In this document: one piece after another, positions 26,301 through 39,272 of the stretch
Position numbering within the stretch: the first letter of the stretch is position 1
How the letters are laid out: each line of letters opens with the position of its first letter
Origin: Lentilactobacillus curieae
GTDB lineage: Bacteria; Bacillota; Bacilli; Lactobacillales; Lactobacillaceae
DNA length: 64,000 nucleotides
Assembly (NCBI RefSeq): GCF_000785105.2
Contig: NZ_CP018906.1
Coordinates: 930,001 to 994,000, forward strand
Direction of reading: 5' to 3'
Notes under the pieces: generated by a model
Seen by the model: the letters and a program-made list of their open reading frames with translations, nothing else
Database searches by the model: none
What the model was told of the DNA's origin: nothing
Position numbers and translations under genes: made by a program

Positions 26301-27036
26301 GAAGCGGGTGTTAGATTTTGAATATCCATATGAAGCAGCTGTTAAAACTACTGCCTATCAATCTGTTTCTGAAATTAAGCGAGTATTTGAAGATCCAGAC
26401 AACCTTGAAATGATGAATAATCCAACTTTAAATGTTGATACAGTTGGCGCAAACAGAATGGTTCAAAAAGAAATGCCAACGCCTAAGTTCTTAGTGAATG
26501 AAGAAAAACCAGCACCGACAGATGTCGGAACGGCGACTCATCTATTGCTCCAACAAATCGATATTCATACTAAGCCGACCGTTGGTGATTTCTCCAATTT
26601 GTTAGATCGATTGATCGCACAAGGATCAATTGCTAGCCAAGTGGCAGCGTTAATTGATTTAAATAAAGTAACTAACTTTTTTGAATCAGATATGGGTGAG
26701 TTAGTGTTGGAAAATGCTGATGAAGTTAAACGAGAGGCACCGTTCTCCTTACTAGTAAATGCTGGAGATGTATTCCCTGGATTTGAGCAGGATGATGAAC
26801 AACGCCTTTTAATTCATGGAATTATTGATGGATATGTAGTTGTTGATGGCAAAGTATATCTATTTGACTACAAGACTGATAAAATAACCCCTAAAACCAG
26901 CGTGACAGATATTGAAGATCGTTATCGTGGTCAGATTAATCTGTATGCGATGGCTTTGGGAGAAATTTTACACTTACCGGTAGATCATAAATACTTATAC
27001 CTGTTGGACAGTAATCAGCTAGTTTCAGTTGAATAA
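23302..27036 (+). CDS. addA: AddA/RexA helicase-nuclease
   Basis: 1244 residues, UvrD-type superfamily 1 helicase plus RecB nuclease domain. Walker A ASAGSGKTRVLV (about 23-34), VDEYQD (Walker B), GDVKQSIYKFR, MTIHGSKGLQFP, YVALTRAEQ, and C-terminal nuclease IHGIIDGY and FDYKTDK. Works with AddB in homologous recombination repair and entry of linear DNA ends. The start ATG overlaps the addB stop (TGATG), with AAGGAGG inside addB, so the subunits are translationally coupled. Confidence 0.97.
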   Translation: MDYTPNQEKAINDEPNGNVLVSASAGSGKTRVLVDRIINLVENRGVDVDRLLVVTFTHAAAKEMKERLTSSLQSLYSKETNQDKKRRLLQQLQKVNVADITTMDAYCQKLITRYYYLLGIDPNFRILSDETELALLRDSVWYNLREELYTDDEDGSFANLTENFSNDRSDDGLTDVVYKMNDFANVNDDPEQWLRSAADFYDVDAEAGLASSEFYQQYILPEIINTLKNAKMSADLAITYSQTADIDKDEAFFVELVSHLDSLIALVKEASFDDFRKALSELKIASIPRIQTKADAEQKRYHRLSGGIRKDIHDRVSSLNEDYFINDEKTNIETMQSSKERVQKLIEVVFEFRSAYAEEKRKRHLMEFNDIEQAAYEMLTLKSEQAKEVQKKIRDQYYEIMVDEYQDNNRLQDAILNQIATTDPQNRFMVGDVKQSIYKFRLADPTMFVEKQQGYADENDNELINLAENFRSTENIDNFTNLIFEQIMDPEFGDIDYANQGKLKFGAKYYPDDLDSKIELLLYNVQDKKDFDGDDNSFQADGKESGQSEVIAQKIHKMITDQTEIYDKGTEQMRPVTYGDFAVISPTHNSELVLADAFGRYGIPAEINGAKNYFKTTEIQVMMSLLTIVDNPYQDIPLVSVLRSPIVGLNENELAFLRINQKTGDYYSALKTFYNNYDYETPSEYAKKIYPKIDKLLKQLKQFKDTAQQDGIVALIWKIYTETGFLDYVGGMPSGYQRQANLHALYARAEDYERNGFKGLFQFVLFVKRMQNRDEDLASTNPSTTENAVHVMTIHGSKGLQFPIVFINDVSKKFNKQDLRGPYVLNDKLGIGITYLKNDTRELFEPLQKRALYDITDNASLGEEMRKLYVALTRAEQQLYLVGNVSKVNDGADVVQKWLAKTTDDSMVLPVASRNVVDTFLGWIGPAISRHPIVSEEFGIEKDRKFLADDKSKFDIKFITDEDISKYGKTVNVKPIEDVSWITDTLKQVDQLPEMGVDDLKRVLDFEYPYEAAVKTTAYQSVSEIKRVFEDPDNLEMMNNPTLNVDTVGANRMVQKEMPTPKFLVNEEKPAPTDVGTATHLLLQQIDIHTKPTVGDFSNLLDRLIAQGSIASQVAALIDLNKVTNFFESDMGELVLENADEVKREAPFSLLVNAGDVFPGFEQDDEQRLLIHGIIDGYVVVDGKVYLFDYKTDKITPKTSVTDIEDRYRGQINLYAMALGEILHLPVDHKYLYLLDSNQLVSVE

Positions 27037-27129
27037 TTGGTAAAGCTTAGTTTACGAACCTTGTTAAGTTTGAAAATTGCTGTAAGATATTCATATATTA
27101 GCAATTAGATGTTTACGTATGGAGAAATC

Positions 27130-27702
27130 ATGAAAAAAATTGTGCAACTTTTAGTGGTTTTATTGGCCGTGGTTGGGTTGTCAGCCTGTGGTAACAATTC
27201 AGCTTCGGATAAGAAGCCCACAAATCAGACAACTGAAAAGAAAGCGAAGGCACAACCAGTTGCGATTAACTGGCGGAAGCCCTCAGAGGATAAACCTTAC
27301 CCTAAAATCACCGCTGAAAGCGGACGTTACTTACACGTTTCGATTGCAAAGCAGCGGGTCTTTATTCTTTCTCCACAAAAGAAGGTTCTATATACAATGA
27401 ACGCATCGACTGGGAAGGATGATTCTACTCCAAGAGGAGTATACGAAATCCAACCTGAACATGGTGACTTCTTTTTCAACCAGGAGTCTGGAGAAGGTGC
27501 TAAGTACTGGACATCATTTAAGGATCACGGAATTTACTTATTCCACACAGTTCCAACTGATGATAAAGGTAATTACATTCCATCTGAAGCTGAAAAGTTA
27601 GGGAAAGAAGCTAATTCGCACGGATGTGTTCGCCTTTCGATTCCTGATGCTAAGTGGATCAATCATCATGTCCCAGTTGGCACAAAAGTTGTTATCAGTT
27701 AG
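27130..27702 (+). CDS. L,D-transpeptidase (YkuD) lipoprotein
   Basis: 190 residues. The N-terminus MKKIVQLLVVLLAVVGLSAC is a lipoprotein signal with lipobox LSAC, so the enzyme is anchored outside. After a Lys/Thr-rich linker the YkuD domain ends with NSHGCVRLS (about 160-169), containing the catalytic His and Cys. Expected role: 3-3 peptidoglycan crosslinks or attachment of molecules to the wall. ATG 27130 follows GGAG. The PLP enzyme gene starts 11 bases after the stop. Confidence 0.92.
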   Translation: MKKIVQLLVVLLAVVGLSACGNNSASDKKPTNQTTEKKAKAQPVAINWRKPSEDKPYPKITAESGRYLHVSIAKQRVFILSPQKKVLYTMNASTGKDDSTPRGVYEIQPEHGDFFFNQESGEGAKYWTSFKDHGIYLFHTVPTDDKGNYIPSEAEKLGKEANSHGCVRLSIPDAKWINHHVPVGTKVVIS

Positions 27703-27713
27703 GAGAGATCTAG

Positions 27714-28859
27714 ATGACAAAATTCAATACCCTATTGGTGCGTGGAGGAGACGTTCACGACAACAATACTGGGGCAGTCAATGTTCCGGTGTATAATTCA
27801 TCAACTTATCGTTACCCTAAGCTTGGACAACAAGTTGAATATGATTACGAGCGCTCTGGAAATCCAACCAGAGCGTTAGTCGAGATGGTTTGCGTTGAGT
27901 TAGAAAAGGGTGACCGTGGGTTTGCGTTTTCAAGCGGGATGGCTGCAATTCATGCGGCACTTTCAATTTTTAAGCCCGGAGATCACATAGTGATTGGCGA
28001 TAACATTTATGGTGGGACTTTTAGACTGGTAAATGATTTCTTAAAACCGATGGGAATTGAATTTTCTGAAGTTGATACGCGAGATTTAAATGCGGTTAAG
28101 GCTGCAATTACGCCATCGACTAAGGCGATTTACTTTGAAACGCTGACTAATCCCTTATTACACGTTTCGAGTGTAAAACAAATTTCTAAGATTGCTAAGG
28201 CTCACGGAGCATTAACAATCGTGGATAATACGTTCTTATCACCGTACCTTCAGCAACCGCTTGATTTAGGGGCTGATATGGTGGTTCATTCAGCTACTAA
28301 GTATTTAGGAGGCCATTCTGATATCATGGCAGGAATGGTTGTTACTAAGGGAAAAGAACTCGGTGAAAAAGTTTATCTAACTCAAAATTCCATTGGTGCG
28401 GTTTTAGCCCCTCAAGAGGCAAGCACTTTGCGCCGAGGAATTCAGACGCTTAATTTGAGAATGGATCGGCATTTGGAAAATACAAACAAAGTAATTGATT
28501 ACTTACGTGCAAATCCAAAAGTAGCTAAAATTAACTACCCAACGCTTGATCAAGATTCAGAAGCGTACGCGATTATCAAAGACGAAACTAATGGTGCCGG
28601 TGGAGTTCTATCCTTCGAATTACAACCGGGACTGGATTCGCGAGAATTTGTAAATAATTTGAGCTTGTTCGTTTTGGCGGTCTCGTTGGGAGCTGCTGAA
28701 AGTTTAGTTGAAGTACCTGCGTTCATGTCTCACTTTGAAATTCCTAAACCAGAAAGATTAAAGATGGGAATCAAGGATGAGTTGATCAGACTATCAATCG
28801 GACTGGAAGATGCCGATGATTTGATTGCTGACCTTGATGCTGCATTTTCAAAAATATAG
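27714..28859 (+). CDS. Cystathionine gamma-synthase/lyase family PLP enzyme
   Basis: 381 residues of the Cys/Met metabolism PLP family (MetB/MetC/CGL). The PLP lysine is in VHSATKYLGGHSD (about residue 196); YERSGNPTR, SSGMAAI and DNTFLSPYLQ are the usual substrate and cofactor segments. Members differ in reaction (gamma-synthase, beta-lyase, gamma-lyase), and I cannot choose from motifs. SD AGGAGAG. No S-box or T-box precedes it; it appears cotranscribed with the L,D-transpeptidase. Confidence 0.92.
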   Translation: MTKFNTLLVRGGDVHDNNTGAVNVPVYNSSTYRYPKLGQQVEYDYERSGNPTRALVEMVCVELEKGDRGFAFSSGMAAIHAALSIFKPGDHIVIGDNIYGGTFRLVNDFLKPMGIEFSEVDTRDLNAVKAAITPSTKAIYFETLTNPLLHVSSVKQISKIAKAHGALTIVDNTFLSPYLQQPLDLGADMVVHSATKYLGGHSDIMAGMVVTKGKELGEKVYLTQNSIGAVLAPQEASTLRRGIQTLNLRMDRHLENTNKVIDYLRANPKVAKINYPTLDQDSEAYAIIKDETNGAGGVLSFELQPGLDSREFVNNLSLFVLAVSLGAAESLVEVPAFMSHFEIPKPERLKMGIKDELIRLSIGLEDADDLIADLDAAFSKI

Positions 28860-28860
28860 A

Positions 28861-28903
28861 AAAAACACGCTTCTCTGAGTTGTTTCAGGGAAGCGTGTTT
28901 TTG
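28861..28903. terminator. Bidirectional terminator
   Basis: AAAACACGCTTCTCTGA pairs with TTTCAGGGAAGCGTGTTTT (wobble and small mismatches), with A and T tracts outside, between convergent genes. Confidence 0.88.
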
Positions 28904-29701
28904 TTAATTTAAATACTTATCAAAAAATGTAAGTGTTGGTTGAATGGCGTCGTCAAGGTATGCTTTTCCATGTCGGCTACCTGTTAATGTCAATAGAGTG
29001 GATGGGATATTAAATGAGTTTAGTTGGTTGAATATGTCCATCATTCCAGACATTGGAACTAATTCATTTAGTGAATTTGCCAAAAACATGGGACCGGTTT
29101 GTGAGTCAATCCTGTATATTGGGGATGCCTTTTTTAGTAATACCGGATCACCCTTAACGTAGTTTAAAATGAACCATTTGTAGTAACCATTATCCAATCC
29201 CGTTTGGTCAATCTGATCACTGGGTGTGTTTGGATCGGGAGCATTTGAATTTGATGGTTTAACGTCCTGATTTTCGGCAATCCATTTTTCAATGTCGATG
29301 ATTCCTGACCAGGATGCGATGGGGATGTGTTTACGAATAGCTAATTCGATGGCCAAGTTACCACCAGCAGACATGCCGATTGCTCCGATTTTCTTTCTAT
29401 CAAATTCGTATTCAGATTTTCCAATCCAGTCATAAAGTTGTAGCATGTCATCAATTGCAGCTGGGAAAATGCTGTCTGGCGCCAGGCGGTAGTTGGGAAC
29501 AAATACGGTGTAACCGTGTTCTGCGAAGTACTTAGCCCAGTCCGCTTCTTTATGCTTATCGCCTTGATACCAACCGCCACCGTGAATAGCTATTACGGCA
29601 CGTTGATTAGAATCAGTACTAGAGGTTGGGTGGTAAATGTCGACTTTTAAGTTATTGTATTGGTCGTAGGTAATATCTAACTCAGTTTTAATCTCAGTCA
29701 T
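28904..29701 (-). CDS. Alpha/beta hydrolase (esterase, HSL-like)
   Basis: 265 residues. AIHGGGWYQGD is the oxyanion-hole motif of the hormone-sensitive-lipase-like esterases, GMSAGGN carries the nucleophile Ser (about residue 114), and SRHGKAY near 246 supplies the likely His. No signal peptide, so a cytosolic carboxylesterase acting on short acyl esters is likely. ATG 29701 follows GAGGTG. Confidence 0.9.
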   Translation of the reverse strand: MTEIKTELDITYDQYNNLKVDIYHPTSSTDSNQRAVIAIHGGGWYQGDKHKEADWAKYFAEHGYTVFVPNYRLAPDSIFPAAIDDMLQLYDWIGKSEYEFDRKKIGAIGMSAGGNLAIELAIRKHIPIASWSGIIDIEKWIAENQDVKPSNSNAPDPNTPSDQIDQTGLDNGYYKWFILNYVKGDPVLLKKASPIYRIDSQTGPMFLANSLNELVPMSGMMDIFNQLNSFNIPSTLLTLTGSRHGKAYLDDAIQPTLTFFDKYLN

Positions 29702-29777
29702 TATTATTCACCTCAATTTTTTAAGGCCAGTATAAACTTACGGAGATAAAAAAGCAGTGATTTTGCATTGCTGAAAA

Positions 29778-29825
29778 TAAAAGCCACAGGACTCTCAAAT
29801 ATCGAGAATAACTGTGGCTAGTTTT
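29778..29825 (-). terminator. Terminator of the small membrane-protein gene
   Basis: AAAAGCCACAG pairs with CTGTGGCT across a 24-base interior; T-rich on the minus-strand exit. Confidence 0.7.
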
Positions 29826-30015
29826 ATTTTACGTTTATTAAAAAGACGAGGATAATCGTCATAATCAGGATCACTGAGGCAATTCCTGTTGAGAAACGGG
29901 TCCACAGCTTACCATTTAAGTGATTTAAAAATAAAAATGTAGTTAGTAAGAATAATAGCCCAATAATGTACATTGTTAGTAACGCGATTTTTACCGCTTC
30001 ATCAGATTGCAACAT
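29824..30015 (-). CDS. Small two-helix membrane protein (63 aa)
   Basis: ATG 30015 follows GAGGAG at 9 bases. Two hydrophobic helices (about 9-29 and 41-61) with a short LNGKLWTR loop. Predicted inner-membrane protein, family not recognised. Encoded alone between the esterase and a GNAT gene on the same strand. Confidence 0.65.
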   Translation of the reverse strand: MLQSDEAVKIALLTMYIIGLLFLLTTFLFLNHLNGKLWTRFSTGIASVILIMTIILVFLINVK

Positions 30016-30066
30016 AGTTGTCGTCTCCTCTATTAGTTACTTGCATTGTACATCATTTTTAGTTGA

Positions 30067-30600
30067 TTACTCAATTATTAACTGGTAGGCGTAACGTGGA
30101 GATGCCTCTCCCTCTTCTTCTTCCATGTGAATGACGCCACGCTTTTCAAAACCGTTTGTTGTGATTACGTGTTGCATTCCTAGGTTTTCTGGATGTGTAT
30201 CGATTCGAATGTCCTTATATCCAAGAACACTTGAGATGGTGATTAAACCGGTCATCATTTTTTCCGAAAGGTGCTGACCACGAAAGTCTGATGACATTGC
30301 GATTCTGTGGATAGCGGTGTAGCGACCGTTAACGCCGTTAATCCATTCCCCATCATGAATCTTTAAGTAGCTAACGTCTAACCCTTGATGTAGGGCAGCG
30401 GTGGCCGCAATTTTATTGTCGATTATTAAAACATAGGTAATCCCAAATTTGATGTCTGTTTCCAGATCTTCATCAGTTGGGTAACCAGTTTGCCACTGGT
30501 CAATTCCCTGTTCATTCAAATATTTTTTTGCTTCACCAATTATCTTCTTGATTGCTGGTAAGTCTTCATTAGTTGCTTGCCGCAAGTAAGTTGCTGCCAT
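30067..30600 (-). CDS. GNAT family N-acetyltransferase
   Basis: 177 residues with the GNAT fold. RIAMSSDFRGQHLSEKMM (about 97-114) is motif A, where the R-G-x-x-L/S loop binds the pyrophosphate of acetyl-CoA. Substrate unknown. ATG 30600 follows AAAGGGGTG. Not obviously linked to its neighbours. Confidence 0.9.
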   Translation of the reverse strand: MAATYLRQATNEDLPAIKKIIGEAKKYLNEQGIDQWQTGYPTDEDLETDIKFGITYVLIIDNKIAATAALHQGLDVSYLKIHDGEWINGVNGRYTAIHRIAMSSDFRGQHLSEKMMTGLITISSVLGYKDIRIDTHPENLGMQHVITTNGFEKRGVIHMEEEEGEASPRYAYQLIIE

Positions 30601-30699
30601 GAGTGAATCACCCCTTTGTTAAAATCTAATCTAAATGATTAGTAAAAACACAAGAATGAATTATAGAGCAGTTAGTCGTTAACTTCAACAGAATTCAAT

Positions 30700-30730
30700 A
30701 AAAAATCGAAACAATTTCTTGTTTCGATTA
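30700..30730 (-). terminator. Terminator of the CsbD-like gene
   Basis: AATCGAAACAA-TTTC-TTGTTTCGATT; on the minus strand it is followed by TTTTTTATTG. Confidence 0.85.
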
Positions 30731-30767
30731 CGTAATTATATATTGATCGATAATGGAGTATCGAAGA

Positions 30768-30965
30768 TTATTTGTCCTTGTTTTTGTCCAACAAGTCGTT
30801 TGCCTTTTCAGCAACTTTATCCTTAGCATCTTCAAATGTATCCTTAGCTTTGCCGGCAGCATCTTGGAGCTTTCCTTTTAACTTCATGTCCTCATTGCCG
30901 GTTGCTTCGCCCACGCCTTCTTTTACTTTACCTTTAACTTGGTCAGTTTTGCTGTCTAAACTCAT
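30768..30965 (-). CDS. CsbD family stress protein
   Basis: 65 residues starting MSLDSKTDQVKGKVKEGVGE, the N-terminal signature of the CsbD family (KGKVKEGVGEATGN), followed by a Lys/Asp-rich helix. Small abundant cytosolic protein linked to general stress in Firmicutes; molecular role unknown. ATG 30965 follows AAGGAGG; the six-codon upstream extension lacks support. Confidence 0.9.
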   Translation of the reverse strand: MSLDSKTDQVKGKVKEGVGEATGNEDMKLKGKLQDAAGKAKDTFEDAKDKVAEKANDLLDKNKDK

Positions 30966-31107
30966 GGATAGTCCTCCTTTCATTTCTTAACTATATAGTA
31001 AAATAATTATGGTAAGACGGTCAAAAATTGAGCTTGTGAATAAAAAAGCCGTGCATAATCCAGTTAAATGGTATTATTTTAGGTAACAATACATAGAGGT
31101 ATTCGAT

Positions 31108-32586
31108 ATGGAAAGACGAAGTAGATTTGGTGATCAAGTTTTTAGGAATATTGGTATATTTACTTCTCGGATTTTTGGAGAAAATTCTTATGCGAAAAAT
31201 CGGATTTTTGATGAGCGAATAAGTCATAGCCAAGTTGTCACAGGTATTCAAAAATTAGCTGATGGGATTTCATTGGCTGACTTTAAACTGTCTAAGTCTG
31301 CACAGATAGGCTACATCATTGGGTTAACTGACTTGCAGAGGCTTGATTTGGCAAGGCTTAACTTTGTTTCAATGTGGGCGACTGGCCAACAAAGTGATGT
31401 AGTGGTTAACCGAGCTGCTGGCAGTTTGTTCAGTCAGTGGTATCAAAAAAATGAAAACCCACAAAGATTTAGGCAGGGATACCAGACGGCGTTGATTCAC
31501 TTTATGAGCGGAATCACTGGCGAAAAGGGCTTTGTTAACCAAATGATTTCTAAAATCCATTTATTATCTGATGATGATCGCAAGCAGTATATTGAGCGGT
31601 GGTTTACGAATGTCCATTTACATTTGGGTGACCTCGATCCAACAATGAGTATTAACTCCTCGAATTTGGATTTGAAGCATTCCCAAGATATTATTAATTT
31701 TTTGTTTTCAGAAATTGATTCCAGAAGTTTGGATGTTGATCAAGTTGAGGAGCTAAACATGGATGAGGGTCCGAATTTTTTACCTGAACTTAGTATTCCT
31801 ACTAACTTAATTGCAGAGCTTAATTATCAGTCACCGGTGGAGACGGCTGCTCGATTTATTAAGAATGAGCTGGTTCCAATGATTAATTTAGTTCACGTTG
31901 GTTTGATGCAGTGGTTCTCAACAAATGTAATCAGTAAAGGCAATGTCAATTTGATTGGAATTCCTAATATAAGCCTAAGTAGTGATAAAGACTATTTAGA
32001 TTTTCCAGAATCGATTGACGAGTTATTTGCAAGGTGTGGCATGTTTGATTTAAGCGAGTACAGTCACTCTAGAAGTAAGGTTAGGGATAATTATCAATTA
32101 AACTATTCCATAGTAATGGCGGGGAATGAACCGTTAATAGATAGATTTGGCGAACCAATCAGAATTAACTATGGGGTACTGAACTTACTATATAATGAGT
32201 TAGAAGATTTACTTGTAAACGAGATAATTGGAATGGTTCATAAGCGGAGAGATTTTAACCTACGAAAGACAAAGCAAGGGACTTGGTCCGCTGGTTCTGT
32301 TTTGGCACCGACTGACACTAGTCTGTCTAGCAAGACTAACTTCGTGGTCGACCGATTATTCGAACAGGTTGGCAAACTAGCCGCTGTTGGTCAGCAACAT
32401 TTTGATTCTTTAAGCTATGCTCATTCGCTAAGCTCGTTTGTTCGCTATTTAAAAGATGACCAGTGGATTGAGATTGGTGACGATTTTAGTAAAGTTAATA
32501 AAGAAACGCGGTTAACGCTTTATTGGATTTATCAAAGCCGCTTTATTGATACGTTAGATATAGAAGAGCGGGTTAAACTTCCATAA
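31108..32586 (+). CDS. Protein of unknown function (492 aa)
   Basis: I do not recognise this protein. It has no signal peptide or membrane helix and appears mostly helical with soluble composition. Recurrent features are Asn/Asp-rich loops, FVSMWATGQQSDVVVNRAAG (about 87-106) and a C-terminal QHFDSLSYAHSLSSFVRYLK segment. One Cys is visible (FARCGMF). ATG 31108 follows AGAGG. Monocistronic: divergent from the CsbD gene and closed by its own terminator. Codon use looks like its neighbours, so recent transfer is not evident. Confidence 0.8.
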   Translation: MERRSRFGDQVFRNIGIFTSRIFGENSYAKNRIFDERISHSQVVTGIQKLADGISLADFKLSKSAQIGYIIGLTDLQRLDLARLNFVSMWATGQQSDVVVNRAAGSLFSQWYQKNENPQRFRQGYQTALIHFMSGITGEKGFVNQMISKIHLLSDDDRKQYIERWFTNVHLHLGDLDPTMSINSSNLDLKHSQDIINFLFSEIDSRSLDVDQVEELNMDEGPNFLPELSIPTNLIAELNYQSPVETAARFIKNELVPMINLVHVGLMQWFSTNVISKGNVNLIGIPNISLSSDKDYLDFPESIDELFARCGMFDLSEYSHSRSKVRDNYQLNYSIVMAGNEPLIDRFGEPIRINYGVLNLLYNELEDLLVNEIIGMVHKRRDFNLRKTKQGTWSAGSVLAPTDTSLSSKTNFVVDRLFEQVGKLAAVGQQHFDSLSYAHSLSSFVRYLKDDQWIEIGDDFSKVNKETRLTLYWIYQSRFIDTLDIEERVKLP

Positions 32587-32631
32587 AAAGAGTAGTGATC
32601 TCAACGACAATTGAAATCACTACTCTTTTTA
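32586..32631. terminator. Bidirectional terminator
   Basis: AAAAAGAGTAGTGAT pairs with ATCACTACTCTTTTT, with TCA/TGA extending the stem; between convergent genes. Confidence 0.92.
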
Positions 32632-32642
32632 TAATGGAAAAA

Positions 32643-33809
32643 TTAAACTATTTTGATTGCAATGGCTGCTCCCATGCCACCGCCCATACATAGTGATGCG
32701 ATTCCGTACGTTTTTTCTGTACGAATTAGGTTATTGATGAGGGTGGTTACGATTCTGGCCCCTGAATCACCAAGTGGGTGTCCTAATGCTAAAGCGCCCC
32801 CTGAAATGTTTAGTTTGATATCAGGGATGTGCAGGTCTCGGCTAACTGCATAAGCTTGTGAGGCAAACGCCTCATTGATTTCAAACAAATCAATATCTGA
32901 CACATTCATGTGTAGCTTATCCATTAGGGTTGAAATTGCATGATATGGGGCGTATCCCATTATCTGGGGATCGATTCCCACTTCAGTGTAATCGATAATC
33001 TCTGCTAAGGGTGTAAGCCGGTTTTCTGCGACGGATTGTTCGGATGATATGAGCAGTGCGCTTGCACCATCGTTAAGTGCAGCTGCATTTCCAGCAGTTA
33101 CAGTCCCATTTTCTTTAAATACAGGGTTGAGGCTACTCAACTTTTCTAAACTGGTGTCAAATCGGATTCCCTGGTCTTGAGTAATGGGCTTGTCTTTTGG
33201 ACCGATAGGAATGATTTCCCGATTGAAGTAATGGTTGTTGACTGCCTGTTGGGCTTTTAAATGTGAGTTTAGTGCGAATTCATCTTGCTCCTCACGGCTT
33301 ACTTGAAAACGTTCCGCGATGTTTTCAGCTGTCATTCCCATTGGGAGGCCAGAAAAAGAATCGTTTAGGCCATCTCGGTTAAGCCCATCTTCTAAGACGA
33401 TGGAACCGAACTTGTTACCAGACCTAACGTGTTTATTATAAAACGGAACGTTAGTCATGCTCTCCGTTCCACCAGCAATGATATTGTTTGCTTCATTTAA
33501 TTGAATTGCTGAGTATGCTTGGTGAATTGCCTTTAAGCCAGACCCACAAACTTGATTGACTGTGAATGCGGTCTTAGTGTTGGGGATGCCGCTGTTAATT
33601 TCTATTTGTCTGGCAACATTTTGGCCGTTACCAGCCTGAATTGCGTTTCCAAAGATAACTTGATCTATTTGATCTGTTGAAATATTGGCAGCATTGATGA
33701 CTGTTTTAGTGGAAATTGTTCCAAGTTGTTCAGCACTATATGATGATAAATGACCACCAAGTTTTCCTATGGGGGTTCGTTTTGCTTGTGTGATGTACGT
33801 TTTTGTCAC
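32643..33809 (-). CDS. Acetyl-CoA C-acetyltransferase (thiolase)
   Basis: 388 residues, biosynthetic thiolase forming acetoacetyl-CoA, first step of the mevalonate pathway in lactobacilli. Catalytic Cys in [10 protein letters not shown] (about 87), His in GHPLGDSG (about 347) and second Cys in CMGGGMG (about 377). The longest ORF starts 25 codons earlier, but GTG 33809 follows AAAAGGAG at the right distance and gives the usual N-terminus [19 protein letters not shown]. The other mevalonate genes are not in the window. Confidence 0.94.
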   Translation of the reverse strand: MTKTYITQAKRTPIGKLGGHLSSYSAEQLGTISTKTVINAANISTDQIDQVIFGNAIQAGNGQNVARQIEINSGIPNTKTAFTVNQVCGSGLKAIHQAYSAIQLNEANNIIAGGTESMTNVPFYNKHVRSGNKFGSIVLEDGLNRDGLNDSFSGLPMGMTAENIAERFQVSREEQDEFALNSHLKAQQAVNNHYFNREIIPIGPKDKPITQDQGIRFDTSLEKLSSLNPVFKENGTVTAGNAAALNDGASALLISSEQSVAENRLTPLAEIIDYTEVGIDPQIMGYAPYHAISTLMDKLHMNVSDIDLFEINEAFASQAYAVSRDLHIPDIKLNISGGALALGHPLGDSGARIVTTLINNLIRTEKTYGIASLCMGGGMGAAIAIKIV

Positions 33810-33928
33810 GAGCCAGTACTCCTTTTTATTAATGCAACGTATAGTATACATACAATGTAGAGAAATGTGTTGATTTGCATTCATCCTTAATTAGTTTTCA
33901 ACTTTTTGAGTTTTGTTTATAAAAGTTG

Positions 33929-33957
33929 TTGACCCTCAGCGATATCCTTGATATGAT
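33929..33957 (+). promoter_or_regulatory. rRNA promoter P1
   Basis: TTGACC (33929-33934), 17 bases, TATGAT (33952-33957), about 320 bases before 16S. Confidence 0.8.
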
Positions 33958-34016
33958 ATTACCTGTTGCTGATTGAGAGCGAACGACATATACCAATTTA
34001 AAAATTAAAGTTGTTG

Positions 34017-34045
34017 TTGACAATGATTTTTGAACGTTATATAAT
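34017..34045 (+). promoter_or_regulatory. rRNA promoter P2
   Basis: TTGACA (34017-34022), 17 bases, TATAAT (34040-34045): full consensus, as expected for a strong rRNA promoter in tandem with P1. Confidence 0.9.
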
Positions 34046-34151
34046 AATCTTCGTTGCTTAATTGCAACACACAAAAGGAGTTGAGCGATTCAACGCAAGT
34101 TGGATCGCGGATGATTTCAGATGTGTCAGCAAGGTAGACCTTTGAAAACTG

Positions 34152-34181
34152 AACAAAATTTTCGACAAACAAATGTGTAGG
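34152..34181 (+). other. 5' strand of the 16S processing stem
   Basis: AACAAAATTTTCGAC and ATGTGTAGG in the leader are complementary to CCTACACAT, GTCGAA and TTTTGTT at 35868-35891 in the spacer, forming the long duplex that RNase III would cut to release pre-16S. Confidence 0.75.
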
Positions 34182-34271
34182 GTCCTTTGATCGTTAGATC
34201 AAAGACAAACATTTGCGAAGTCAATTCGCGATAAAGAACAAATATAATCATGAGCTTACAAGCTTATCATT

Positions 34272-38993
<4,722 letters not shown>

Positions 38994-39068
38994 ATAAATG
39001 GTAAGTATCGGCAGCAGAAAATTAATATTAGCTAGTTTTGAGAGAACAAAGTTCTCTAAAGTAAATAG

Positions 39069-39185
39069 TGTGGTGGCGATAGCCTGAAGGATACACCTGT
39101 TCCCATGCCGAACACAGAAGTTAAGCTTCAGCACGCCGATAGTAGTTGGGGGATCGCCCCCTGCAAGGGTAGGACGTTGCCACGC
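39069..39185 (+). rRNA. rrf: 5S ribosomal RNA
   Basis: TGTGGTGGCGAT at the 5' end pairs with GTTGCCACGC at the 3' end; CCCATGCCGAACACAGAAG is the conserved loop region. Length 117. No tRNA follows before the terminator. Confidence 0.96.
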
Positions 39186-39187
39186 AA

Positions 39188-39230
39188 ATCAAGTCTTCGA
39201 TAGTTTTACTATCGAGGGCTTTTGTTTTAT
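39188..39230 (+). terminator. rRNA operon terminator
   Basis: AAGTCTTCGATAG-TTTTA-CTATCGAGGGCTTTTGTTTT, a hairpin with a T-rich tail directly after 5S. Confidence 0.88.
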
Positions 39231-39272
39231 ATTTATATAGTATGGAATTTTTTAGATTGGATGGGAGAAATC

